From positions 1 to 12,503 of the forward strand of contig JAPLDV010000497.1 in NCBI GenBank assembly GCA_026391235.1: a stretch of 12,503 nucleotides of DNA. Direction: 5' to 3'. Position numbers and translations under genes: made by a program. Position 1 is the first letter of the stretch, and each line of letters opens with the position of its first letter. The stretch is from Bacteroidia bacterium (GTDB lineage Bacteria; Bacteroidota; Bacteroidia; Bacteroidales; UBA12481). Shown piece after piece: positions 5,575 through 12,503 of this stretch. The notes beneath the pieces were generated by a model that saw nothing but the letters and a program-made list of their open reading frames with translations, did no database searches and was not told where the DNA came from.

Positions 5575-6792
5575 ATGATGAGACGCATAAAAATCGGAAT
5601 ATTACGCGAAACCAAAACCCCTCCCGACCGGCGGGTGGCAGTCCCACCAGCCTTAGCGGCTGAACTCACCACCCGTTTCCCGGATGTGGATTTAATCGTC
5701 CAGCCCAGCAGCGTGAGATGCTTCCCCGACGAAGAGTATCTCGCTGCCGGTGTAACCATGCAGGAGGACCTGTCGGAATGCGACTGGCTCATCGGGGTTA
5801 AGGAGGTCGATATTCCTGCACTCATCGAAGGCAAAAAGTACTTGTTCTTCGCTCATGTTGCTAAAAGACAAGCATATAACCAGCACTTGCTCCAGGAGAT
5901 CGTCCGGAAAAAAATTACCCTGGTCGACTATGAATACCTCAAGGATGAGAAAAATCTCCGCCTGATTGCCTTCGGCCATTGGGCTGGAGTCGTAGGTGCG
6001 TTTAATGGTATCCTGGCGTGGGGACGTAAAACCGGCCAATATTATCTCACCCCGGCACATGAATGCCACGACAAGGCGGAGATGGAAAGCCAGCTGAAAA
6101 ACGCCAATGCCGTGAAGGTCAGGATTTTAGTAACCGGCGGAGGCCGGGTAGCTTTGGGGGCGATGGAAACTCTGGGCAAACTGGGCATTCCCATAGTAAC
6201 ACCTGATGAATACCTGGATGATACTGACCGCTCCCCGGTGATCTGCCGTATCGATCCATGGCACTATGCTCAACGCAAAAATGGAGAACCGTTTGATTTC
6301 GACCATTTTTGTAAAAATCCGTGGGAGTATGAGTCGTGCTTTAGCCGATTCAGTTCATCGACAGACCTTTTTATCGCTGCCCATTTCTGGGATCCGGCTT
6401 CCCCAAAACTTTGGCTACCCGAAGAGATGAAAAACGATGAGTTCCGGATCAGGATGATTGCCGATATCAGCTGTGATATCAATGGCTCGGTGCCCTCAAC
6501 TATCCGGGCAACAACCATTGCAGATCCGTTTTACGACTGGGATCGTTTCAATCTGAAGGAATTGCCTCCCTTTTCTGATCCGCAGGCCGTAACCGTCATG
6601 TCAATTGATAATCTGCCCGGCGAACTGCCGCGCGATGCATCCGAGGATTTTTCCAGGGTGCTGATCGACAAGGTTTTTCCGTGCCTTCTGGGTGATGACC
6701 CTTGCCATGTTATCGACCGTGCAATTATTACCCGCGACGGACATCTGAATGAACCTTTCCTGTACCTCGAATCTTTTATCAAAGGGGAATGA
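5575..6792 (+). CDS. Saccharopine dehydrogenase / lysine-ketoglutarate reductase-type oxidoreductase (AlaDH/PNT fold)
   Basis: 405 residues of the alanine dehydrogenase/transhydrogenase fold, closest in layout to the lysine-ketoglutarate reductase half of eukaryotic aminoadipate semialdehyde synthase and to yeast Lys1. Visible are RETKTPPDRRVAVPP (11-25), the catalytic-type Lys-Glu in GVKEV (K76, E77), His94 in FFAHVAKRQ, Glu120 in VDYEYL, AFGHWAGVVGA (132-142), the nucleotide-binding loop VTGGGRVALGA (187-197) and ISCDINGSVPSTIRATTIAD (298-317). The family makes or splits saccharopine with NAD(P)H; substrate here is not proven. Proteins like this are often loosely labelled alanine dehydrogenase. 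ATG 5575 is followed by a second ATG (5578) and either could serve. It is divergent from ssrA (60 nt apart), and its 3' end overlaps the convergent cysQ by 14 nt. Cytosolic; no signal peptide. Confidence 0.8.
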   Translation: MMRRIKIGILRETKTPPDRRVAVPPALAAELTTRFPDVDLIVQPSSVRCFPDEEYLAAGVTMQEDLSECDWLIGVKEVDIPALIEGKKYLFFAHVAKRQAYNQHLLQEIVRKKITLVDYEYLKDEKNLRLIAFGHWAGVVGAFNGILAWGRKTGQYYLTPAHECHDKAEMESQLKNANAVKVRILVTGGGRVALGAMETLGKLGIPIVTPDEYLDDTDRSPVICRIDPWHYAQRKNGEPFDFDHFCKNPWEYESCFSRFSSSTDLFIAAHFWDPASPKLWLPEEMKNDEFRIRMIADISCDINGSVPSTIRATTIADPFYDWDRFNLKELPPFSDPQAVTVMSIDNLPGELPRDASEDFSRVLIDKVFPCLLGDDPCHVIDRAIITRDGHLNEPFLYLESFIKGE

Positions 6793-7585
6793 ATACTCCA
6801 GGTGCCCACATGATCAGATCAGGGTTACTGAAGTTTTCCTTATTGTAAACCAGCGGTTCCCCATTATCCATACGTACTGCCGATCCGCCGGCTTCTTCAA
6901 GAATAATCTGACCGGGTGCCGTATCCCACTCCCGGCAAATACCGGGCTTGGCATATAAATGAGCCGATCCTTCGGCCAGAAGAACGTGTTTATAGGATGA
7001 ACCGGTTGGACAGACAGTAACCAGCCAGCCTCTTTCTTCCAGTCTCTTTACGCACTCCTTTTCACCGTCGCCGGCATGGGAACGGCTGATCAAAGCGGTT
7101 AATTTTCTGGTCGACTGATGATCGGAACGATGAATTGGCAATCGTTCCCGAATACCATCCGATGAAATTTTCCAGCTCCCTTCGCCCTTGATCGCATAGT
7201 AAAGCAGATTTTTTGCCGGGATCGATATGATCCCCATCACTGGCTTGTTGTAATACAGCAATGCCAGGTTGATGGCAAATTCATCATTCCCGGCAATAAA
7301 CTCCTTGGTGCCGTCAAGCGGATCCAATATCCATGAATATTCCCAGGTTTTACGGATGCTGTATGCAGGCTTCGGTCCCTCCTCACTAATCACGGGAATG
7401 CCTGGGAATTCACGATCAAGCATAGCGCAAATATGCCGGTTTGATGCCATATCCGCCTCGGTAACAGGCGACAGGTCATCCTTTTGCACTATGGCTAGTC
7501 GGGGATTCCGGTAAAAACTCAGCACGATTTCAGAAGCTTCCCGGATGCAGCTGATCAGAATATTGACCGGCAGGCTATTCAGCAC
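6779..7585 (-). CDS. cysQ: 3'(2'),5'-bisphosphate nucleotidase
   Basis: 268 residues of the inositol monophosphatase-like, Li-sensitive phosphatase fold. CysQ hydrolyses 3'-phosphoadenosine 5'-phosphate (PAP) to AMP, removing the by-product of sulfate activation and of phosphopantetheine transfer. Metal-binding motifs are complete: D45 in SPVTEAD, E68-E69 in PVISEEG, the signature D88-P-L-D91-G-T in WILDPLDGTKEF, and D221 in EWDTAPGQIILEEAGG. Length and order match the family. The ATG lies inside the 3' end of rpe (11-nt overlap), so it is the distal gene of an rpe-cysQ unit and its translation is probably coupled. Its 3' end overlaps that of the convergent dehydrogenase gene by 14 nt. A general inositol-phosphatase activity is possible; the CysQ call rests on overall resemblance. 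Confidence 0.88.
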   Translation of the reverse strand: MLNSLPVNILISCIREASEIVLSFYRNPRLAIVQKDDLSPVTEADMASNRHICAMLDREFPGIPVISEEGPKPAYSIRKTWEYSWILDPLDGTKEFIAGNDEFAINLALLYYNKPVMGIISIPAKNLLYYAIKGEGSWKISSDGIRERLPIHRSDHQSTRKLTALISRSHAGDGEKECVKRLEERGWLVTVCPTGSSYKHVLLAEGSAHLYAKPGICREWDTAPGQIILEEAGGSAVRMDNGEPLVYNKENFSNPDLIMWAPGVFIPL

Positions 7586-8240
7586 GATTTTGGCAATTCT
7601 TTAAATTCCGGATGGTTTTTTCGGGTTGGGCTGACGAGAAAATCGTATTGCCGGCAACCAATATATCTACCCCGCAATCGATGAGCAATGGTGCATTCTC
7701 TTCATCAACACCTCCATCCACCTCAATCAGGAAGCCGGCACCAATAGCTTTCCTCATCTGATTCAGCTTGCGTATTTTATCAAGGCTCGATTGAATGAAT
7801 TTTTGTCCCCCGAAACCCGGATTCACTGACATAATGAGTACAACGTCAACATCCGGCAGGATATTTTCGAGCAGGGAAACGGGTGTGTGCGGGTTCAAAC
7901 TGATCCCGGCTTTAACCCCAAGCTGTTTAATCACCTGAACAACCCTGTTCACATGATTGGTGGCTTCAATATGGAATGTCAGGATGTTTGCGCCAAGTTG
8001 AACAAAGTGGGTAATATATCTTTCCGGCTCCCTGATCATGAGGTGAATATCCAGAGGCTTGAGCGCATGCTTGCGAATAGCTTCAATTACAGGCGTTCCG
8101 ATAGAAAAATTGGGAACAAACCTGCCATCCATGATGTCTACATGAAACCAGTCCGCCTGGCTTAGGTTTACCAGGTTGATATCCCGCTGGAGATTACCGA
8201 AATCAGCTGCGAGAAGCGAAGCGGCGACTAAGTGTGGCAT
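7575..8240 (-). CDS. rpe: Ribulose-phosphate 3-epimerase
   Basis: 221 residues, a full-length TIM-barrel epimerase that interconverts D-ribulose 5-phosphate and D-xylulose 5-phosphate in the pentose phosphate pathway. Metal and catalytic residues are in place: H33 and D35 in WFHVDIMDGRFVPN (31-44), H66 in DIHLMI (64-69), D175 in EVDGGV (173-178). The phosphate-binding MSVNPGFGGQKF (137-148) and VAGNTIF (195-201) are also present. The ATG at 8238-8240 gives the expected N-terminus (HLVAASLLAADF). It sits about 156 nt downstream of rpoD on the same strand, separated by two tandem heptamer arrays, and overlaps cysQ by 11 nt. Confidence 0.96.
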   Translation of the reverse strand: MPHLVAASLLAADFGNLQRDINLVNLSQADWFHVDIMDGRFVPNFSIGTPVIEAIRKHALKPLDIHLMIREPERYITHFVQLGANILTFHIEATNHVNRVVQVIKQLGVKAGISLNPHTPVSLLENILPDVDVVLIMSVNPGFGGQKFIQSSLDKIRKLNQMRKAIGAGFLIEVDGGVDEENAPLLIDCGVDILVAGNTIFSSAQPEKTIRNLKNCQNRAE

Positions 8241-8261
8241 TTGAAGAAGACTTTAGAAGAA

Positions 8262-8295
8262 AGACGGAAGACAGAAGACAAAAGACAGAAGACAG
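8262..8295. repeat. Heptanucleotide tandem array, AGACAGA type
   Basis: Plus-strand units are AGACGGA, AGACAGA, AGACAAA, AGACAGA and a partial AGACAG, so nearly five copies of 7 bp. It lies 22 nt upstream of the rpe start codon, in the rpoD-rpe gap. The strand asymmetry is strong (purine-rich plus strand). Confidence 0.85.
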
Positions 8296-8329
8296 TGCAT
8301 ACAAACATACAAAATAGAACTCATAATCC

Positions 8330-8394
8330 GATACCCGACACTCGATACCCGACACCCGACACCTGATACCCGACACCTGATACCCGATACCCGA
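8330..8394. repeat. Heptanucleotide tandem array, GAYACYY type
   Basis: Nine uninterrupted 7-bp units run from 8330 to 8392 as GATACCC, GACACTC, GATACCC, GACACCC, GACACCT, GATACCC, GACACCT, GATACCC, GATACCC, then a partial GA. Bases 1, 2, 4 and 5 of the unit never change; positions 3, 6 and 7 vary only by C/T transitions. The array ends 2 nt from the rpoD stop codon. On the minus (transcribed) strand it reads as GGGTATC/GGGTGTC, a G-rich RNA. Confidence 0.92.
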
Positions 8395-8396
8395 AT

Positions 8397-9260
8397 TCAT
8401 CCCAGATAATTCCTAAGCATCCGGTTACAGGTGGCACTTTTAAGTTTCTGTATGGATTTTTCCTTGATCTGGCGCACCCTTTCCCGGGTAAGATTGAACT
8501 TTTCGCCGATTTCGTCAAGTGAATGCGGAGGTAAACCATGTAGGCCATAAAAAAGGCGGATGATTTCGGCATCACGATCCCCGATGTGTTTGAGTGCCCG
8601 CTCGATCTCCATATTAAGGGAGTCAGTCATGAGATCATCCTCCGGACTGGATGCATCATCATTCAGTATCACATCATACAGGTTGTTTTCCTCACCCGGC
8701 ATCAGCGGGGCATCCATCGAAACATGCCGTCCGTTATTATTGAGATATCTTTGGATATCTTCCAAATCGATATCTACAGCTTCGGCGATTTCGTCTTCGG
8801 AAGGCATCCGGCCGAGATTTTGTTCCATCCTGGAAATGGTACGGTTGAGTTTGTTCATCAATCCGATTTTGTTTAACGGAAGCCTGACCAGGCGCGACTG
8901 CTCCGCTATGGCCTGCAGGATCGACTGCCGGATCCACCAAACCGCATAGGTTATGAATTTGAAGCCTTTGGTTTCATCAAATCTTTCCGCAGCTTTGATC
9001 AGGCCGATATTGCCCTCATTGATCAGATCAGGAAGAGTCAACCCCTGATTTTGATACTGTTTACCAACAGAGACTACAAACCGCAGATTGGCCAGGATCA
9101 GTTTCTCCATTGCTGTTTGATCTCCCTCACGGATCCGGCGAGCCAATTCCACCTCCTCAATCGGATTGATGAGGTTTTTGCGGCCAATCTCCTGCAGGTA
9201 CTTGTCCAGGGACGGAAGATCCCGGTTGGTAACCTGCCTGGTGATTATTAATTGTCGCAT
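8397..9260 (-). CDS. rpoD: Primary RNA polymerase sigma factor (sigma-70, Bacteroidota short form)
   Basis: 287 residues. The protein starts directly before region 1.2 (SLDKYLQEIGR, 17-27) and has no region 1.1, as known for the primary sigma factor of Bacteroides (SigABfr). Region 2 is complete: ANLRFVVSVGKQYQNQGL (57-74), LPDLINEGNIGLIKAAERFD (76-95), and the -10/-7 contacting FITYAVWWIRQSI (102-114). Region 3 follows (RLVRLPLNK, 123-131; PSEDEIAEAVDIDLEDI, 153-169). Region 4 ends with the helix-turn-helix HSLDEIGEKFNLTRERVRQI (246-265). This factor reads promoters of the -33 TTTG / -7 TAnnTTTG type; exact -7 boxes appear before ssrA, the XRE gene and rho in this window. It is divergent from rho across 235 nt and upstream of rpe on its own strand. 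Start ATG gives the family N-terminus MRQLIITRQ. Confidence 0.95.
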   Translation of the reverse strand: MRQLIITRQVTNRDLPSLDKYLQEIGRKNLINPIEEVELARRIREGDQTAMEKLILANLRFVVSVGKQYQNQGLTLPDLINEGNIGLIKAAERFDETKGFKFITYAVWWIRQSILQAIAEQSRLVRLPLNKIGLMNKLNRTISRMEQNLGRMPSEDEIAEAVDIDLEDIQRYLNNNGRHVSMDAPLMPGEENNLYDVILNDDASSPEDDLMTDSLNMEIERALKHIGDRDAEIIRLFYGLHGLPPHSLDEIGEKFNLTRERVRQIKEKSIQKLKSATCNRMLRNYLG

Positions 9261-9495
9261 GGTGCCAGGTGATTAGTGTATCTTGGTTATTCTTTACGGT
9301 AATGAATTATAAATGTTGCATATGGTAATTAAAAACAAAAGGTTTTTCTATTGTTATAAAAAATTCATAATTTTGTAGCGGTTACATTTCTCCATTGACA
9401 GGTAACCGACGGAGTTAGCAGGATAATTCGTTTGAAGAATCTGGAAAATTTCCCCGAACCAATTTAAGAAGTGGTTAATTACAAACTGATAATTT
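9261..9495. promoter_or_regulatory. Divergent rpoD-rho intergenic region with rho leader
   Basis: 235 nt of AT-rich, gene-free DNA between two divergent starts. For rho there is a good -7 box (listed separately), which would give a leader of about 110 nt. For rpoD I find no exact TAnnTTTG on the minus strand. No clear riboswitch or attenuator structure is visible by eye in the leader. Confidence 0.5.
9368..9375 (+). promoter_or_regulatory. -7 promoter element of rho
   Basis: TAATTTTG fits TAnnTTTG exactly and is 120 nt before the rho ATG. A TTG at 9351-9353 lies upstream, but its 14-nt distance is shorter than usual for a -33 element. Confidence 0.5.
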
Positions 9496-11226
9496 ATGTA
9501 TGATATTCTCGAACTCAACAATAAGTTGTTGACTGATCTTAGAGATATTGCTAAAGAACTGGGTATTAAGAGGGTCGAATCTTTTAAAAAGCAGGACCTG
9601 ATCTATCAGATCCTCGATCAGCAAGCTATTCAGGCATCTGAGAGCAAATCCAAAAAAACTGCCCCCAGGCCCAGGAAGGAAGAAGCTGAAACAGTTGAAG
9701 TTGTTGAGGCTCCAAAAGGTCCCCGTAGAAGGATTACCATTGAAAAGAAAGAACCGGGGCCGCTGTTTTCCACCCGCCCCGAAAACAAGCCGGTAAAAGA
9801 CGACGAAGATGCTGAAATTAAGCCGGTTGTACCGGTAGCAGCTCCAGTTCCGCCTGCTTTTATCAAACCAGTGGTAACTCCCCCGCCTACACCTGCATTA
9901 AATGCTCCGACCTCCAGTGAAGGCGCATCCGGCTCTCCGGTGGCACCCGCACCCGCTTATGGAAGGAACGTGAGAAGGGAAAAGGATCCCGAAGAGCCCA
10001 AAGTGGCCCAAACAAAAGCACGCGAAATCACTATCCGCGAAAAAGCTCCTGATGACCAGAAGGCCAAGGAATCTGACGAATCTAAGAAAATTGATCTGTA
10101 TGATTTCGACGGATATATCACAAGTACAGGTGTGCTTGAAATCATGCAGGAGGGATATGGGTTTCTTCGCTCAGCCGACTATAACTACCTGAACTCTCCC
10201 GATGATATTTATGTTTCGCAATCCCAGATCAAGCTGTTTGCCCTGAAAACGGGTGACACTGTGACGGGCTCTGTGAGGCCGCCAAAAGAGGGTGAGAAAT
10301 TTTTCCCGCTTATAAAGGTTATGCAGATAAACGGCCGTAATCCTGAATTTGTTCGCGACCGTGTTCCGTTTGATTACCTGACCCCTCTGTTCCCTGATGA
10401 AAAATTCGACATCACGGGTCATCCGGATTGTACGGTTTCAACCCGCATTGTAGACATGTTCTCTCCAATCGGTAAAGGTCAGCGCGGATTGATTGTTGCT
10501 CAGCCTAAAACAGGTAAAACAATCCTTCTGAAAGATATTGCCAATGCCATCGCAGCCAACCATCCGGAAGTTTACCTCATGGTTCTGCTGGTGGATGAAC
10601 GCCCTGAAGAGGTTACCGATATGACTCGCGGAGTGAACGCAGAGGTTATATCGAGTACCTTTGATGAGCCTGCTGAAAAACATGTCAGGGTTGCTACTAT
10701 TGTGCTTGAAAAGGCAAAAAGGCTGGTGGAATGCGGACATGATGTGGTAATTCTCCTCGATTCCATCACCAGGCTTGCCCGTGCTTATAATACCGTTCAG
10801 CCGGCTTCCGGAAAGGTATTGTCGGGTGGGGTGGATGCCAATGCCCTGCATAAGCCAAAGCGGTTTTTTGGTGCTGCCAGGAATATTGAAAATGGTGGAA
10901 GCCTTACCATTTTGGCTACAGCCCTGATTGATACCGGCTCAAAAATGGATGAGGTAATTTTTGAAGAGTTCAAAGGTACCGGTAACATGGAATTGCAGCT
11001 CGACCGTAAACTGGCCAACAAACGAATCTGGCCGGCTGTTGATATTCAGGGGTCCAGCACCCGCCGTGAAGACCTGCTGCATTCAAAGGATTTCCTCAAT
11101 AGAATGTGGGTGCTTCGTAATTATCTATCCGACATGAATCCTTCGGAAGCGCTGGAATTTATGCGGGATAAAATCAATGGAACCCGCACCAATGAAGAGT
11201 TCCTGATCTCGATGAACTCTGAGTAG
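9496..11226 (+). CDS. rho: Transcription termination factor Rho with long disordered insertion
   Basis: 576 residues, against about 420 for Escherichia coli Rho. Rho is a hexameric RNA-dependent ATPase that releases transcripts. Residues ~5-42 form the Rho_N helical domain ([19 protein letters not shown]). Residues ~46-198 are low-complexity, rich in P, A, E and K with basic runs, and look disordered. The cold-shock-like RNA-binding domain follows ([21 protein letters not shown], 203-223; [19 protein letters not shown], 236-254). The RecA-like motor has Walker A AQPKTGKT (335-342), [13 protein letters not shown] (364-376), Walker [18 protein letters not shown] (416-432) and the Q/R loops ([21 protein letters not shown], 443-463). 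All catalytic motifs are intact. An insertion at this place is known in Bacteroidota, and in Bacteroides thetaiotaomicron the disordered region has been linked to phase separation of Rho. Divergent from rpoD; a REP-like hairpin pair follows the stop. Confidence 0.97.
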   Translation: MYDILELNNKLLTDLRDIAKELGIKRVESFKKQDLIYQILDQQAIQASESKSKKTAPRPRKEEAETVEVVEAPKGPRRRITIEKKEPGPLFSTRPENKPVKDDEDAEIKPVVPVAAPVPPAFIKPVVTPPPTPALNAPTSSEGASGSPVAPAPAYGRNVRREKDPEEPKVAQTKAREITIREKAPDDQKAKESDESKKIDLYDFDGYITSTGVLEIMQEGYGFLRSADYNYLNSPDDIYVSQSQIKLFALKTGDTVTGSVRPPKEGEKFFPLIKVMQINGRNPEFVRDRVPFDYLTPLFPDEKFDITGHPDCTVSTRIVDMFSPIGKGQRGLIVAQPKTGKTILLKDIANAIAANHPEVYLMVLLVDERPEEVTDMTRGVNAEVISSTFDEPAEKHVRVATIVLEKAKRLVECGHDVVILLDSITRLARAYNTVQPASGKVLSGGVDANALHKPKRFFGAARNIENGGSLTILATALIDTGSKMDEVIFEEFKGTGNMELQLDRKLANKRIWPAVDIQGSSTRREDLLHSKDFLNRMWVLRNYLSDMNPSEALEFMRDKINGTRTNEEFLISMNSE

Positions 11227-11237
11227 AGGCTCAGTGC

Positions 11238-11338
11238 AGCGTGAAAAGATCCCCGCCTTCGCGGGGATGACAGGTGCTCTTGCAGGATTTCTGCCGGTCC
11301 TCTTGTCATCCCCGCGAAGGCGGGGATCTTTTCACGCT
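11238..11338. repeat. Perfect 35-bp inverted repeat made of two REP-like hairpins
   Basis: The arm 11238-11272 and the arm 11304-11338 are exact reverse complements over 35 bp, separated by 31 nt. Each arm on its own contains a perfect hairpin: ATCCCCGC, 4-nt loop, GCGGGGAT. The core GTCATCCCCGCGAAGGCGGGGATC is of a type I know from dispersed repeats in many bacterial genomes. The whole unit resembles a REP doublet (BIME) or a small MITE. It starts 11 nt after the rho stop and is 78 nt before nifJ. Much more GC-rich than the surrounding intergenic DNA. Confidence 0.9.
11308..11332 (+). terminator. Probable intrinsic terminator of rho within the REP unit
   Basis: ATCCCCGC pairs with GCGGGGAT over a GAAG loop and is followed by CTTTT. 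The mirror arm (11244-11268) has the same layout on the minus strand. The alternative 35-bp long-range stem would compete with this hairpin. Confidence 0.6.
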
Positions 11339-11367
11339 AACGAGGTACTTTTTTAAGGTAATTTTAT

Positions 11368-11375
11368 TACTTTCG
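11368..11375 (+). promoter_or_regulatory. Possible -7 element of nifJ
   Basis: TACTTTCG differs at one position from TAnnTTTG and lies 42 nt before the nifJ ATG, just after the REP unit. A -33 element is not evident. Confidence 0.3.
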
Positions 11376-11389
11376 CCCCCGATTTATGA

Positions 11390-12503
<1,114 letters not shown>

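Noticed and set aside
8262..8394. Possible CRISPR array in the rpoD-rpe gap
   Set aside because: The repeat unit is only 7 bp with no unique spacers; it is two simple tandem arrays.
8203..8575. Minus-strand ORFs with repeated GYRVSG and LSSVFCLLSS peptides
   Set aside because: They are translations of the heptamer arrays and of rpoD in the wrong frame.
10438..10851. Minus-strand ORF of 137 codons
   Set aside because: It is a shadow of the highly conserved motor domain of rho.
11238..11338. Terminal inverted repeats of an insertion sequence
   Set aside because: Only 31 nt lie between the arms, with no room for a transposase; a REP doublet or MITE-like unit is the better description.

Overview
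The window looks like a chromosomal segment of an anaerobic member of the Bacteroidota, most likely of the Bacteroidales type. Four things point there: a short (287 aa) primary sigma factor without region 1.1; a Rho with a long proline/alanine/glutamate-rich insertion; a tmRNA tag ending in NYALAA; and TAnnTTTG boxes, the -7 element recognised by the Bacteroidota primary sigma factor, upstream of several genes. Pyruvate:ferredoxin oxidoreductase fits anaerobic metabolism.

The window has two parts. Positions 1 to about 5100 are a decayed accessory island. In order it holds the 3' part of an AlbA_2 (Schlafen-type) ATP-binding regulator gene, a minus-strand gene fragment, a small phage-type ORF translationally coupled to a portal-like gene that appears cut off at its 3' end, an XRE regulator with its own promoter and a perfect palindromic operator, an ImmA/IrrE metalloprotease gene with two single-base indels, a repeat-bearing spacer, a frameshifted peptidase-M15-like fragment, and a 54 aa ORF with a hydrophobic stretch. 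The island abuts the 3' end of ssrA (tmRNA, minus strand, 5118-5514), a classical integration site for phages and islands. No integrase or second att copy is visible, and the left end of the island is outside the window.

Positions 5118 to 12503 are conserved core genome with intact frames: ssrA with its own promoter; a divergent saccharopine/lysine-ketoglutarate-type dehydrogenase whose stop overlaps the convergent cysQ; a minus-strand group reading rpoD, rpe, cysQ, with rpe and cysQ overlapping by 11 nt; then, divergent from rpoD, rho and nifJ (nifJ runs off the right edge).

Two repeat structures stand out in the core half. Between rpoD and rpe lie two different tandem arrays, both with a 7-bp unit. 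Between rho and nifJ lies a perfect 35-bp inverted pair of REP-like hairpins that probably also terminates rho. The contrast between several homopolymer-type frameshifts in the island and none in about 7 kb of core genes suggests real gene decay rather than poor sequence. I see no clear undescribed multi-gene system; the best candidates for a second look are the heptamer arrays, the XRE/ImmA control region and the island at ssrA.
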